64,000 nt of DNA from Prauserella flavalba (GTDB taxonomy: Bacteria > Actinomycetota > Actinomycetes > Mycobacteriales > Pseudonocardiaceae). This document shows positions 38,738 to 46,720 of the stretch, in pieces. Position 1 is the stretch's first letter, and every line of letters starts with the position of its first letter. The notes below the pieces were generated by a model that was not told where the DNA came from, did no database searches, and saw only the letters and a program-made list of their open reading frames with translations. Position numbers and translations under genes: made by a program. The stretch spans positions 372,001 through 436,000 of the forward strand of contig NZ_MASU01000002.1 of NCBI RefSeq assembly GCF_003202235.1. The letters are read 5' to 3'.

Positions 38738-39973
38738 ATGACAACATGCCGATTGTGCGGCTCCGCGAGCATGGCAGGTGTCGTGGATCTCGGGGCGACG
38801 CCACCGTGTGAGCGGTTTCTGACGCGAGACCAGCTCGACGAACCGGAAGTCACGTATCCGCTGCATCTGCGTGTCTGCACCGAATGCTGGCTCGCCCAGA
38901 TCCCGCCGCTCATCACGCCGGAGGACACTTTCACCGAGTACGCCTACTTCTCGTCGTACTCGCAGTCCTGGGTGGACCACGCGCGGCGTTTCGTCGAGGG
39001 TGCGGTGGACCGTGCGGAGCTGGACGAGAACTCGTTCGTCGTCGAGGTCGCCAGCAACGACGGGTACCTGTTGCAGCACGTGGTGTCACGGTCGATGCGC
39101 TGTCTTGGCATCGAGCCCTCGGTGAACGTCGGACAGGCCGCGCGTGACAAGGGAGTTCCCACGCTCACGGCGTTCCTCGGCCCGGAGACGGGGGCCGAGG
39201 TCCGCGCCGAGCACGGTCCCGCGAACCTGGTGGTGGCCAACAACGTCTACGCGCACATCCCCGACGTGGTGGGCTTCACGCACGGACTCCGCGCGCTCGT
39301 CGCCGACGACGGCTGGGTGTCGATCGAGGTGCAGCACCTGCTGACGCTGATCCAGAAGGTGCAGTACGACACGATCTACCACGAGCATTTCCAGTACTAC
39401 ACGGTGGAGTCGGCGCGAAGGGCGCTCGCCGTGGGCGGCTTGTCCGTTGTGGACGTCGAGCTGTTGCCGACGCACGGCGGTTCGATCCGGCTGTGGGCGC
39501 GGCCGTTCGAGGTCGCGGGCGAGCCGAGCGCACGCATGGTGGACGTGCTCGCCCGTGAGAAGGCCGCCGGACTGCACGAGCTGAGCGGCTACACCGCGTT
39601 CGCCGCCGAGGTGGACCGCGTGCGGCTGGACCTGCTGCGCTTCCTCACCGACGCGGCCGCGAACGGCAAGACCGTGGTGGGCTACGGCGCGCCCGGCAAG
39701 GGCAACACGCTGCTTAACCACTGCGGCATCCGGCCCGACCTGCTCGCCTACACGGTGGATCGCAACCCCTACAAGCACGGCCGGTACACGCCGGGCACGC
39801 GGATCCCGATCCTGCCGCCCGAGCAGATCGCGCTCGACCGGCCCGACTACGTGCTCGTGCTCCCGTGGAACCTCAGGGAAGAGCTCACGGAGCAGTTGTC
39901 CTATGTAGACGAGTGGGGCGGACGGCTGGTGTTCCCGATCCCACGACTGGAGATCGTCGAGGTGGCATCGTGA
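38738..39973 (+). CDS. Sugar C-methyltransferase (NDP-hexose type)
   Basis: A 411-residue SAM methyltransferase with three parts: an N-terminal zinc-binding domain (CRLCGSASM at 4-12 and VCTECW near 46-51), a class I SAM domain (FVVEVASNDGYLLQHVV, about 91-107) and a C-terminal domain (VVGYGAPGKGNTLLNHCGI). This architecture is that of NDP-4-keto-hexose C-3 methyltransferases such as TylCIII and EryBIII. First gene of a nine-gene operon for a modified sugar. The active-site YHEHFQYYTVESA region is retained. The precise sugar cannot be named. Confidence 0.85.
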   Translation: MTTCRLCGSASMAGVVDLGATPPCERFLTRDQLDEPEVTYPLHLRVCTECWLAQIPPLITPEDTFTEYAYFSSYSQSWVDHARRFVEGAVDRAELDENSFVVEVASNDGYLLQHVVSRSMRCLGIEPSVNVGQAARDKGVPTLTAFLGPETGAEVRAEHGPANLVVANNVYAHIPDVVGFTHGLRALVADDGWVSIEVQHLLTLIQKVQYDTIYHEHFQYYTVESARRALAVGGLSVVDVELLPTHGGSIRLWARPFEVAGEPSARMVDVLAREKAAGLHELSGYTAFAAEVDRVRLDLLRFLTDAAANGKTVVGYGAPGKGNTLLNHCGIRPDLLAYTVDRNPYKHGRYTPGTRIPILPPEQIALDRPDYVLVLPWNLREELTEQLSYVDEWGGRLVFPIPRLEIVEVAS

Positions 39974-40767
39974 AGGTCGTTCTCTTCTGCGGCGGGTACG
40001 GCATGCGCATGCGCAACGGCACGGCCTCGGACGTGCCCAAGCCCATGCAGATGGTGGGCCCGCGCCCGTTGATCTGGCACGTGATGCGCTACTACGCGCA
40101 TTTCGGGCACACCGAGTTCATCCTGTGTCTCGGCTACGGTGCCCATCACATCAAGGACTTCTTCCTCAACTACGAGGAGACCACGTCCAACGACTTCGTG
40201 TTGCGGGGCGGCAAGGCGGAACTGCTCTCCACCGACATCTCGGACTGGTCGATCACGTTCGTGCAGACCGGCATCGAGTCGGCGATCGGGGAGCGGCTGC
40301 GCCGGGTGCGCCACCACCTCGACGGTGACGAGATGTTCCTCGCGAACTACGCCGACGTGCTCACCGATGCTCCGCTGCCCGACATCATCGAGCGGTTCTC
40401 CACCTCCGACGCGGGTGCGTCGATGATGGTGGTGCCGCCGCAGTCGTCGTTCCACTGCGTGGAAATGGACGAGGGCGGCATGGTCGGTTCGATCACGGCG
40501 GTGAGCGAGATGCCGCTGTGGGAGAACGGCGGGTACTTCGTGCTGCGCCAGGAGATCTTCGACCACATCCCGGAGAACGGCGACCTCGTGGCCGACGGCT
40601 GCGGTGAGCTCGCCAAGCGCGGCAGGCTGCTCGCCTACCCGTACCGGGGCTTCTGGAAGCCGACCGACACGGTCAAGGAGCGCGCCGCGCTCGACGAGGC
40701 GTACGCCAGGGGCGATCGGCCGTGGGCGCTGTGGGAGAACGGGCGAGAGGTCGCGAGGACGGCGTGA
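39970..40767 (+). CDS. Sugar-1-phosphate nucleotidyltransferase (RfbF-like)
   Basis: A 265-residue enzyme that activates a sugar phosphate. It opens with the nucleotide loop VVLFCGGYGMRMRNG (about 3-17) and KPMQMVGPRPLIWHVMRYYAHFG, then ANYADVLTDAPL (metal Asp), all close to glucose-1-phosphate cytidylyltransferase. The glycine-rich loop is slightly unusual (GGYGMRMR for GGxGTR). GTG at 39970 overlaps the methyltransferase by 4 bases. Product is CDP- or dTDP-sugar; base choice is inferred. Confidence 0.82.
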   Translation: MKVVLFCGGYGMRMRNGTASDVPKPMQMVGPRPLIWHVMRYYAHFGHTEFILCLGYGAHHIKDFFLNYEETTSNDFVLRGGKAELLSTDISDWSITFVQTGIESAIGERLRRVRHHLDGDEMFLANYADVLTDAPLPDIIERFSTSDAGASMMVVPPQSSFHCVEMDEGGMVGSITAVSEMPLWENGGYFVLRQEIFDHIPENGDLVADGCGELAKRGRLLAYPYRGFWKPTDTVKERAALDEAYARGDRPWALWENGREVARTA

Positions 40768-41411
40768 TCCGACTGCTCGCCGACCGGCTCACGCGGGTCG
40801 TGGCGCTCGGCGCCCACTGTGACGACATCGCCATCGGCGCCGGGGGAACGTTGCTGACCCTGTGCTCGGCGTGGCCGGGGGTGCGGGTCGAGGCGCTCGT
40901 GCTCTCCGGCGGCGGCACCGACCGCGAGGACGAGGAGCGTGCCGCGCTCGCCGCGTTCTGCCCCGGCGCCGACGTGGACGTGACCGTGCTGAAACTGCCC
41001 GACGGGCGGCTGCCCGCGCACTGGGACGAGGCGAAGTCCGCGCTGGAGGAGCTGCGCAGGCGCACCGAACCGGAGCTGGTGATCGCGCCGAGCACCGGCG
41101 ACGCGCACCAGGACCACCGGGGGCTCGCGCGGCTGGTGCCCACCGTGTTCCGCGACCACCTCGCGCTCGGCTACGAGATCGTGAAATGGGACGGCGACCT
41201 CGGCACGCCCTCGGCCTACCAGCCGCTCTCGCGGGAGATCGCCGAGGAAAAGGTGCGTCTGCTGCAACAGCACTACCCCTCCCAGCGACATCGTCCTTGG
41301 TACGACCGGGAGGCCTTCCTCGGGCTGGCCCGGATCCGCGGCATCGAGTGCGGGCAGCACTACGCCGAGGGCTTCTACACCCACAAGTTCACTCTTGCCC
41401 TGGAGGGCTGA
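40764..41411 (+). CDS. PIG-L family deacetylase
   Basis: A 215-residue zinc-dependent N-deacetylase. The zinc motif AHCDDIAIGAGGTLL (about 15-29; AHPDD in most relatives) and the third ligand region STGDAHQDHRGLARLV are present. GTG at 40764 overlaps the nucleotidyltransferase by 4 bases. In this operon it probably removes acetyl from an N-acetylated sugar or lipid-linked sugar intermediate. Confidence 0.85.
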   Translation: MIRLLADRLTRVVALGAHCDDIAIGAGGTLLTLCSAWPGVRVEALVLSGGGTDREDEERAALAAFCPGADVDVTVLKLPDGRLPAHWDEAKSALEELRRRTEPELVIAPSTGDAHQDHRGLARLVPTVFRDHLALGYEIVKWDGDLGTPSAYQPLSREIAEEKVRLLQQHYPSQRHRPWYDREAFLGLARIRGIECGQHYAEGFYTHKFTLALEG

Positions 41412-41414
41412 GAC

Positions 41415-42437
41415 ATGCGTGTGTTGCTGACCGGGCACAAGGGCTACCTGGGCACGGTGATGGCGCCGGTGCTCGCGGCCGAGGGCCACGAGGTGATCGG
41501 CCTCGACTCCGGTCTTTTCGACGACTGCGTGCTCGGCCTGTTGCCCGGCGACCCGCCCGGTCACCGAGTGGACCTGCGCGACGTCGGCCCCGAGCACGTG
41601 TCCGGCATCGATGCGGTGATCCACCTGGCCGCGCTGTCGAACGACCCGCTCGGCGCGCTCGCGCCGCAGCTCACCTACGACATCAACCACCACGCGGCCG
41701 TGCGGCTCGCCGAGCTGGCCAGGGCAGCGGGGGTGAGCCGGTTCCTCTACGCCTCGACGTGCTCGGTCTACGGCGCGTCCGGCGGTGCGGGGCTCGTGGA
41801 CGAGGACGCGCCGCTTCGGCCCGTGACCCCGTACGCCGAATCGAAGGTCAAGGTGGAGGGCGACGTCGGGGCGATGGCCGACGACGACTTCACGCCGGTG
41901 TTCATGCGCAACGCCACCGCGTTCGGCTACTCGCCGCGGCTGCGTGCCGACATCGTGCTCAACAACCTCGTCGGGCACGCCGTGCTCTCCGGCGAGGTGC
42001 TGGTGCTCTCCGACGGCACTCCGTGGCGGCCGCTCGTGCACGCCGTCGACATCGCGCGCGCGTTCGCCGCCGCGCTCGCCGCGCCGAGGGAGGCCGTGCA
42101 CAACCGGGCCTTCAACATCGGCACCGAGCGCAACAACGTCACCGTCGCCGAGATCGCCGAGCAGGTGGTGGAGGCCGTGCCGGGCGCGCGGCTGCGGATC
42201 ACCGGCGAGGCAGGCGCCGACCCGCGCTCGTACCGCGTCGACTTCTCGCGCTTCCGCGAGGCCGTGCCCGGCTTCGACTGCCAGTGGAGCGTCAAGGACG
42301 GCGCGGTGGAGCTCGTGGAGGCCTACCAGCGCTTCGCGCTGACGTCGGAGGACTTCGCGCGGCGCTTCACGCGGCTGGCGTGGCTGCGGGACCGGATGGA
42401 CGACGGCACCGTCGACGACACCCTGCGCGGGCAGTGA
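41415..42437 (+). CDS. NAD-dependent sugar epimerase/dehydratase
   Basis: A 340-residue extended short-chain dehydrogenase. The NAD loop is LLTGHKGYLGTVMAPVL (about 4-20), with active-site YASTCSVYGASGG and PYAESKVKVE (the YxxxK pair), and the family pattern NRAFNIGTERNNVTVAEIA. Acts on a nucleotide-activated sugar as 4-epimerase, dehydratase or reductase. It overlaps the DUF4910 gene by one base. Confidence 0.85.
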   Translation: MRVLLTGHKGYLGTVMAPVLAAEGHEVIGLDSGLFDDCVLGLLPGDPPGHRVDLRDVGPEHVSGIDAVIHLAALSNDPLGALAPQLTYDINHHAAVRLAELARAAGVSRFLYASTCSVYGASGGAGLVDEDAPLRPVTPYAESKVKVEGDVGAMADDDFTPVFMRNATAFGYSPRLRADIVLNNLVGHAVLSGEVLVLSDGTPWRPLVHAVDIARAFAAALAAPREAVHNRAFNIGTERNNVTVAEIAEQVVEAVPGARLRITGEAGADPRSYRVDFSRFREAVPGFDCQWSVKDGAVELVEAYQRFALTSEDFARRFTRLAWLRDRMDDGTVDDTLRGQ

Positions 42438-43759
42438 TGAGTCCCGGCGCCGAGATGCACGCGCTGGTGGAGCGGCTCTACCCGCTCTGCCGCAGCATCA
42501 CGGGTGACGGGGTGCGCCGGACGCTGGAGATCGTCGGCGAGTATGTGCCGTTGCGCCTGCACGAGGTGCCCACCGGCACGCAGGTCTTCGACTGGACCGT
42601 GCCGAAGGAGTGGAACATCTCCGACGCCTGGATCGCCGACGCCGAGGGCAAGCGTGTGGTGGACTTCGCCGAGTCGAGCCTGCACGTGGTGAGCTACAGC
42701 GTCCCGGTGTCGGCGACGATGAGCCTCACGGAGCTGCGCGAGCACCTGCACACGCTGCCCGACCAGCCCTCGCTCGTGCCGTACCGGACCAGCTACTACT
42801 CGCCCGACTGGGGTTTCTGCCTTTCGCAGAACGCGCTCGACGCCCTGCCCGACGGTGACTACGAGGTCCGGATCGACTCGACGCTGGAGGACGGGCACCT
42901 CACCTACGCCGAGCACGTGGTGCCGGGCGAGGTCACCGACGAGGTGATCGTGTCGTGCCACGTGTGCCACCCCTCGCTGGCCAACGACAACCTCGCCGGC
43001 ATCGCCGTCGCGACGTTCCTCGCGCGGGAGCTGGCGCGGCGGGAGCCGTACTACACCTACCGGTTCCTGTTCGTGCCCGGCACGATCGGCTCGATCACGT
43101 GGCTGGCCCGCAACGCCGAGCGCATCGGAAAGGTCAAGCACGGGCTCGTGCTCGCCTGCGCGGGCGACCCCGGATCCTTGACGTACAAGAAGAGCAGGCG
43201 CGGCGACGCCGAGATCGACCGCGTCGTCCAGCACGTGCTCGCCGGGCGCGAGCACACGGTGGTGGACTTCTCGCCGTACGGCTACGACGAGCGGCAGTTC
43301 TGCTCGCCAGGATTCAACCTCGGCGTCGGCTCGCTCACGCGCACGCCCTATGCGGGCTACCCCGAGTACCACACCTCCGCCGACAACCCGGACTTCGTGA
43401 CCGCGGAGGCTTTGGCCGACACGCTGGCCGCGTGCCGGGACGCGTTCTCGGTGCTCGACCGCAACCGTCGCTACGTGAACCTGAGCCCGTACGGCGAGCC
43501 GCAGCTCGGCAAGCGCGGGCTTTACGGCTCCCTTGGGGGCCGTAGCGACGCCGGAAGAGACACCGCAACGGGGGGTGGTGGGCGGGGCGACGGGAGGGCA
43601 CAGCTCGCGATGCTGTGGGTGCTCAACCTCTCCGACGGCGACCACACGCTGCTCGACATCGCGCAGCGTTCTGGCATCGCCTTCGACGCGGTGGTGGCCG
43701 CCGCCGACGCGCTGTACGCCGCCGGGCTGCTCGCCCCGGCCCCGCCCGCGAGGGAGTGA
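42437..43759 (+). CDS. DUF4910 aminopeptidase-like protein with a repeat-derived insert
   Basis: A 440-residue protein of the DUF4910/DUF2172 group with an M28-type zinc peptidase fold. Likely metal ligands are in SCHVCHPSLANDNLAGIA (about 173-190) and EYHTSADNPDF (about 313-323). A winged-helix-like C-terminal domain follows (LLDIAQRSGIAFDAVVAAADALYAAGL). Such proteins often occur in surface-glycan clusters, where a role on an amino-acid or acyl-decorated sugar is suspected but not shown. Residues about 364-388 (LGGRSDAGRDTATGGGGRGDG) look like an insert between LGKRGLYGS and LAMLWVLNLSDG, with DNA resembling repeats elsewhere in the window. Confidence 0.75.
   Translation: MSPGAEMHALVERLYPLCRSITGDGVRRTLEIVGEYVPLRLHEVPTGTQVFDWTVPKEWNISDAWIADAEGKRVVDFAESSLHVVSYSVPVSATMSLTELREHLHTLPDQPSLVPYRTSYYSPDWGFCLSQNALDALPDGDYEVRIDSTLEDGHLTYAEHVVPGEVTDEVIVSCHVCHPSLANDNLAGIAVATFLARELARREPYYTYRFLFVPGTIGSITWLARNAERIGKVKHGLVLACAGDPGSLTYKKSRRGDAEIDRVVQHVLAGREHTVVDFSPYGYDERQFCSPGFNLGVGSLTRTPYAGYPEYHTSADNPDFVTAEALADTLAACRDAFSVLDRNRRYVNLSPYGEPQLGKRGLYGSLGGRSDAGRDTATGGGGRGDGRAQLAMLWVLNLSDGDHTLLDIAQRSGIAFDAVVAAADALYAAGLLAPAPPARE
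43525..43600. repeat. Possible degenerate family 2 repeat inside the DUF4910 gene
   Basis: AGCGACGCCGGAAGAGACACCG followed by GGGGTGGTGGGCGGGG has the same order as the nuoM insert (AGCGGCGCGAAGCGCCTCCG, then GGTGGGCGGTGGCGGG). CCCTTGGGGGCC just before it resembles the end of a family 1 arm. Similarity is moderate and boundaries are uncertain. Confidence 0.35.
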
Positions 43760-43762
43760 GCG

Positions 43763-45016
43763 ATGCGGCAAGGCGTGCGCGCGATGGCGGGGCGGCTCAG
43801 CTGGGGCCTGGGTGACCAGGCCGTGTCGAGCCTGTCGAATTTCGCGGTCGGCATCGTCGTCGCACGCGGCCTCGGCGCCACGGGCTTCGGTGTGTTCACG
43901 CTCGCGTGGGTGACCTACGGCGTGCTGCTCAACGTCTCCCGCGGGCTCGCGACCGACCCGCTCGTGGTGCGCTTCAGCGGCGCGGCGGACGAGCGCTGGC
44001 GCGCCGCGGTCGCGCGCTCGTCGGGCACGGCGATGCTGATCGGTCTCGCCTCGGGCGCGCTGAGCGTGCTCGCGGGGCTCGCACTCGGCGGTGAGGTCGG
44101 CTGGGCGTTCCTCGGGCTCGGCGTGGTCCTGCCAGGTCTGCTGGTGCAGGACTCGTGGCGGTACGCGTTCTTCGCCTCGGGACAGGGGCACCGGGCGTTC
44201 CTCAACGACATCGTCTGGGCCGCGGCGATGGTGCCCGCGCTGCTCTTCGCCGCCCGGTCGGGCAGTGTGTTCGCCTTCGTGCTCGCGTGGGGCCTCTCCG
44301 CCGCGCTCGCCGCGGCCTTCGGCGCGCTCCAGTCCGGGGTGCTGCCCCGCGCGGCCGGGGTGCGGGAATGGGTGTCGCACCACCGCGACCTCGGCTCGCG
44401 CTACCTCGTCGAGAACGTCAGCAACAGCGGCGCCTCGCAGCTGCGGTCGTACGGCCTCGGCGCGATCGCCGGCCTGTCCGCCGTCGGCGCCATCCGCGGC
44501 GGTGAGCTGCTGCTCGCGCCGTTCCTCGCGCTGCTCATGGGCGTGAGCCTCGTGGCCGTCCCCGAGGCGGCACGGGTGCTCAAGCGTGCCCCCGCCCGGC
44601 TGCCGACGTTCTGCCTCGTGCTCGGCGGAGGGCAGGCCGCCGCGGCGCTGGTGTGGGGCCTCGGGATCCTGTTCTTCCTGCCCGACTCCGTGGGCACGCT
44701 CGTGCTCGGCTCCGTGTGGGGACCCGCCCAGGAGCTGATCCTGCCGATCACGCTCTCGGTCACCGCCGCGGGCGTGATCGCCGGTGCGACGGCGGGCCTG
44801 CGCGCACTCGGAGCGGCGAAGCTCAGCCTGCGGGCCCAGCTGTTCGCCTCCGCGGGCTACCTCGGCGGCGGGCTCGCCGGTGCCGCGCTCGCCGGTGCCG
44901 TCGGCGCGAGCTGGGGTTCCGCGATCGCGATGTGGTGCGGGGCCGTCGTCTGGTGGTGGCAGCTGCGCGTGGGCTTCCGCGCACGTACCGGGACCGAGGC
45001 GGTGGGTGTCCGATGA
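43763..45016 (+). CDS. Polysaccharide flippase (MOP/MATE superfamily)
   Basis: A 417-residue integral membrane protein with about 12 hydrophobic helices. The N-terminal pattern GDQAVSSLSNFAVGIVVARGLGATGFGVFTLAW (with a break at residue 33) is typical of Wzx-like oligosaccharide flippases. It probably moves the lipid-linked glycan made by the neighbouring enzymes across the membrane. ATG is 3 bases after the DUF4910 stop and the gene overlaps the next by 4 bases. Confidence 0.82.
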   Translation: MRQGVRAMAGRLSWGLGDQAVSSLSNFAVGIVVARGLGATGFGVFTLAWVTYGVLLNVSRGLATDPLVVRFSGAADERWRAAVARSSGTAMLIGLASGALSVLAGLALGGEVGWAFLGLGVVLPGLLVQDSWRYAFFASGQGHRAFLNDIVWAAAMVPALLFAARSGSVFAFVLAWGLSAALAAAFGALQSGVLPRAAGVREWVSHHRDLGSRYLVENVSNSGASQLRSYGLGAIAGLSAVGAIRGGELLLAPFLALLMGVSLVAVPEAARVLKRAPARLPTFCLVLGGGQAAAALVWGLGILFFLPDSVGTLVLGSVWGPAQELILPITLSVTAAGVIAGATAGLRALGAAKLSLRAQLFASAGYLGGGLAGAALAGAVGASWGSAIAMWCGAVVWWWQLRVGFRARTGTEAVGVR

Positions 45017-46170
45017 GCAGAGCGCCACGGGTCGGGTTCTTCGGGCTGCTGGGCTCGGGCAACCTCGGCAACGACGGATCCTTCGAGGCCGTGCTGAACT
45101 TCCTGCGCTCCGAGCACCCGGACGCCCGCATCGACGCGTTCTGCGCGGGCCCGGATGTGGTGCGCGCCCGCTACGGCATCGCGGCGACCCGGCTGAACTG
45201 GTACCGGGCGGAGTACCAGACGGCCTCCGGTGTGCGCTCGATCGTGCTCAAGGCGTTCGGCAAGGTCGTGGACGCCTTCCGCACCGCGGCGTGGGTGCGC
45301 AGGCAGGACGTGGTGATCGTGCCCGGCATGGGCGTGCTGGAGGCGACACTGCCGCTGCGCCCGTGGGGCCTGCCGTACTCGCTGCTGCTGCTCACCCTCT
45401 CGGGCAGGGTCCTCGGCACGAAGGTCGCGCTCGTGAGCGTCGGCGCCGCCGTGATCGAGCGGAGGGCCACGCGCACGCTCACCACGTGGGCGGCCCGGCT
45501 CGCGACGTACCGTTCGTACCGCGACGAGCTGTCCCGCGACGCGATGCGCCGCATGGGCGTCGACACCAGCGACGACGAGGTCTACCCGGACCTCGCGTTC
45601 GCATTGCCTGTTCCCGAGGCGCCCTCGTCGCGCGCGGTCGGCGTCGGCGTGATGGCCTACCACGGCGGCAACGACGATCGCGCCCGCGCCGAGGAGATCC
45701 ACGCTCGCTACGTGGGTGAACTGAAGCGGTTCGTCAAGCAGCTCGTCGCCGACGGTCGTCAGGTACGCCTGTTCGTCGGCGACGACGCCGACCAGGTGGT
45801 GGTGGACAGGCTCGTGGCCGACGGCGTCACGGCCGCCCGTACGTCCACATTGGAGGAGCTGATGCGGGAGATGGCGGCCGTCGACACCGTGGTGGCCACC
45901 CGCTACCACAACGTGCTGTGCGCGCTGAAGCTCGGCAAGCCGACGATCTCGCTCGGCTACGCAGCCAAGAACGACGTGCTCATGGCGAGCATGGGCCTCG
46001 GCGAGTTCTGCCAGCAGGCGCGGTCGGTGGACGTCGACCGCCTGCTCGCGCAGTTCCGGGAGCTGGAGCGCCGCCGGGCCGAGCTGGTCGCCACGCTCGC
46101 CGAACGCAACCGGCTCCAGTCCGAACGCCTGCGCAAGCAGTTCGACCGCCTTTCCAGGGAGATCCGATGA
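45013..46170 (+). CDS. Polysaccharide pyruvyl transferase family protein
   Basis: A 385-residue GT-B-like enzyme that transfers pyruvate from phosphoenolpyruvate to a sugar as a ketal. N-terminal VGFFGLLGSGNLGNDGSFEAV (about 7-27) and the C-terminal VVATRYHNVLCALKLGKPTISLGYAAKNDVLM (about 293-324, containing the conserved H) mark the family. ATG at 45013 overlaps the flippase by 4 bases. Pyruvylation would add a negative charge to the surface glycan. Confidence 0.85.
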   Translation: MSRAPRVGFFGLLGSGNLGNDGSFEAVLNFLRSEHPDARIDAFCAGPDVVRARYGIAATRLNWYRAEYQTASGVRSIVLKAFGKVVDAFRTAAWVRRQDVVIVPGMGVLEATLPLRPWGLPYSLLLLTLSGRVLGTKVALVSVGAAVIERRATRTLTTWAARLATYRSYRDELSRDAMRRMGVDTSDDEVYPDLAFALPVPEAPSSRAVGVGVMAYHGGNDDRARAEEIHARYVGELKRFVKQLVADGRQVRLFVGDDADQVVVDRLVADGVTAARTSTLEELMREMAAVDTVVATRYHNVLCALKLGKPTISLGYAAKNDVLMASMGLGEFCQQARSVDVDRLLAQFRELERRRAELVATLAERNRLQSERLRKQFDRLSREIR

Positions 46171-46715
46171 AGGCCATCCCCGTCCCCGCCATCGCGGGCG
46201 CCTACCTGTTCGAGCCGACACCGCACGTCGACACGCGCGGGTTCTTCTCCCGCACGTTCGACCGGGAGGTGGTGCGTTCGGTCGGCATCGACCCCGACGG
46301 CTTCGCGCAGGACAGCCTCTCCCGCTCGGCCAAGGGCGTGATCCGGGGCATGCACCTGCGCTCGGGCCGGGGCGAGGCGAAGCTGGTGCGCTGCTCCTAC
46401 GGTGAGGTGTTCGACGTGGTCGTGGACCTGCGGCCCGGTTCGCCGACCTTCCGCAATCTGGAGTTCTTCCAGCTCTCCGGAGACACGCAGGTGACCGTAT
46501 ACGTGCCCGCGGGCTGCGCGCACGGCTTCCAGGCGCTGACCGAACCCGCCGACGTGTCCTACCGCATCGACCGGCCCCACGATCCCGCCGAGGACGTCGC
46601 GATCGCGTACGACGACCCGGAACTGGCCATTCCGTGGCCGCTGCCACCCACCCTGCTGTCGGACCGGGACAGGCTGGCCCCCTCGCTCGCCGACGCACTC
46701 CGGATGCGGAGGTAA
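46167..46715 (+). CDS. dTDP-4-dehydrorhamnose 3,5-epimerase-like protein
   Basis: A 182-residue cupin epimerase. Motifs are DTRGFFSRTFDREV (about 19-32), the catalytic His in KGVIRGMHLRSGRGEAKLVRC (about 56-76) and VFDVVVDLRPGSPTF (about 80-94). It epimerises C3 and/or C5 of a 4-keto-6-deoxy sugar nucleotide, which fits a C-methylated deoxysugar pathway. No rmlA, rmlB or rmlD homologue is in the operon, so the 4-keto intermediate must come from elsewhere. Confidence 0.85.
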   Translation: MKAIPVPAIAGAYLFEPTPHVDTRGFFSRTFDREVVRSVGIDPDGFAQDSLSRSAKGVIRGMHLRSGRGEAKLVRCSYGEVFDVVVDLRPGSPTFRNLEFFQLSGDTQVTVYVPAGCAHGFQALTEPADVSYRIDRPHDPAEDVAIAYDDPELAIPWPLPPTLLSDRDRLAPSLADALRMRR

Positions 46716-46720
46716 CCGAC

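Noticed and set aside
42323..45028. A 901-codon minus-strand open frame across the glycan operon
   Set aside because: Product is His/Arg/Glu low complexity without domains and lies opposite five well-supported genes.
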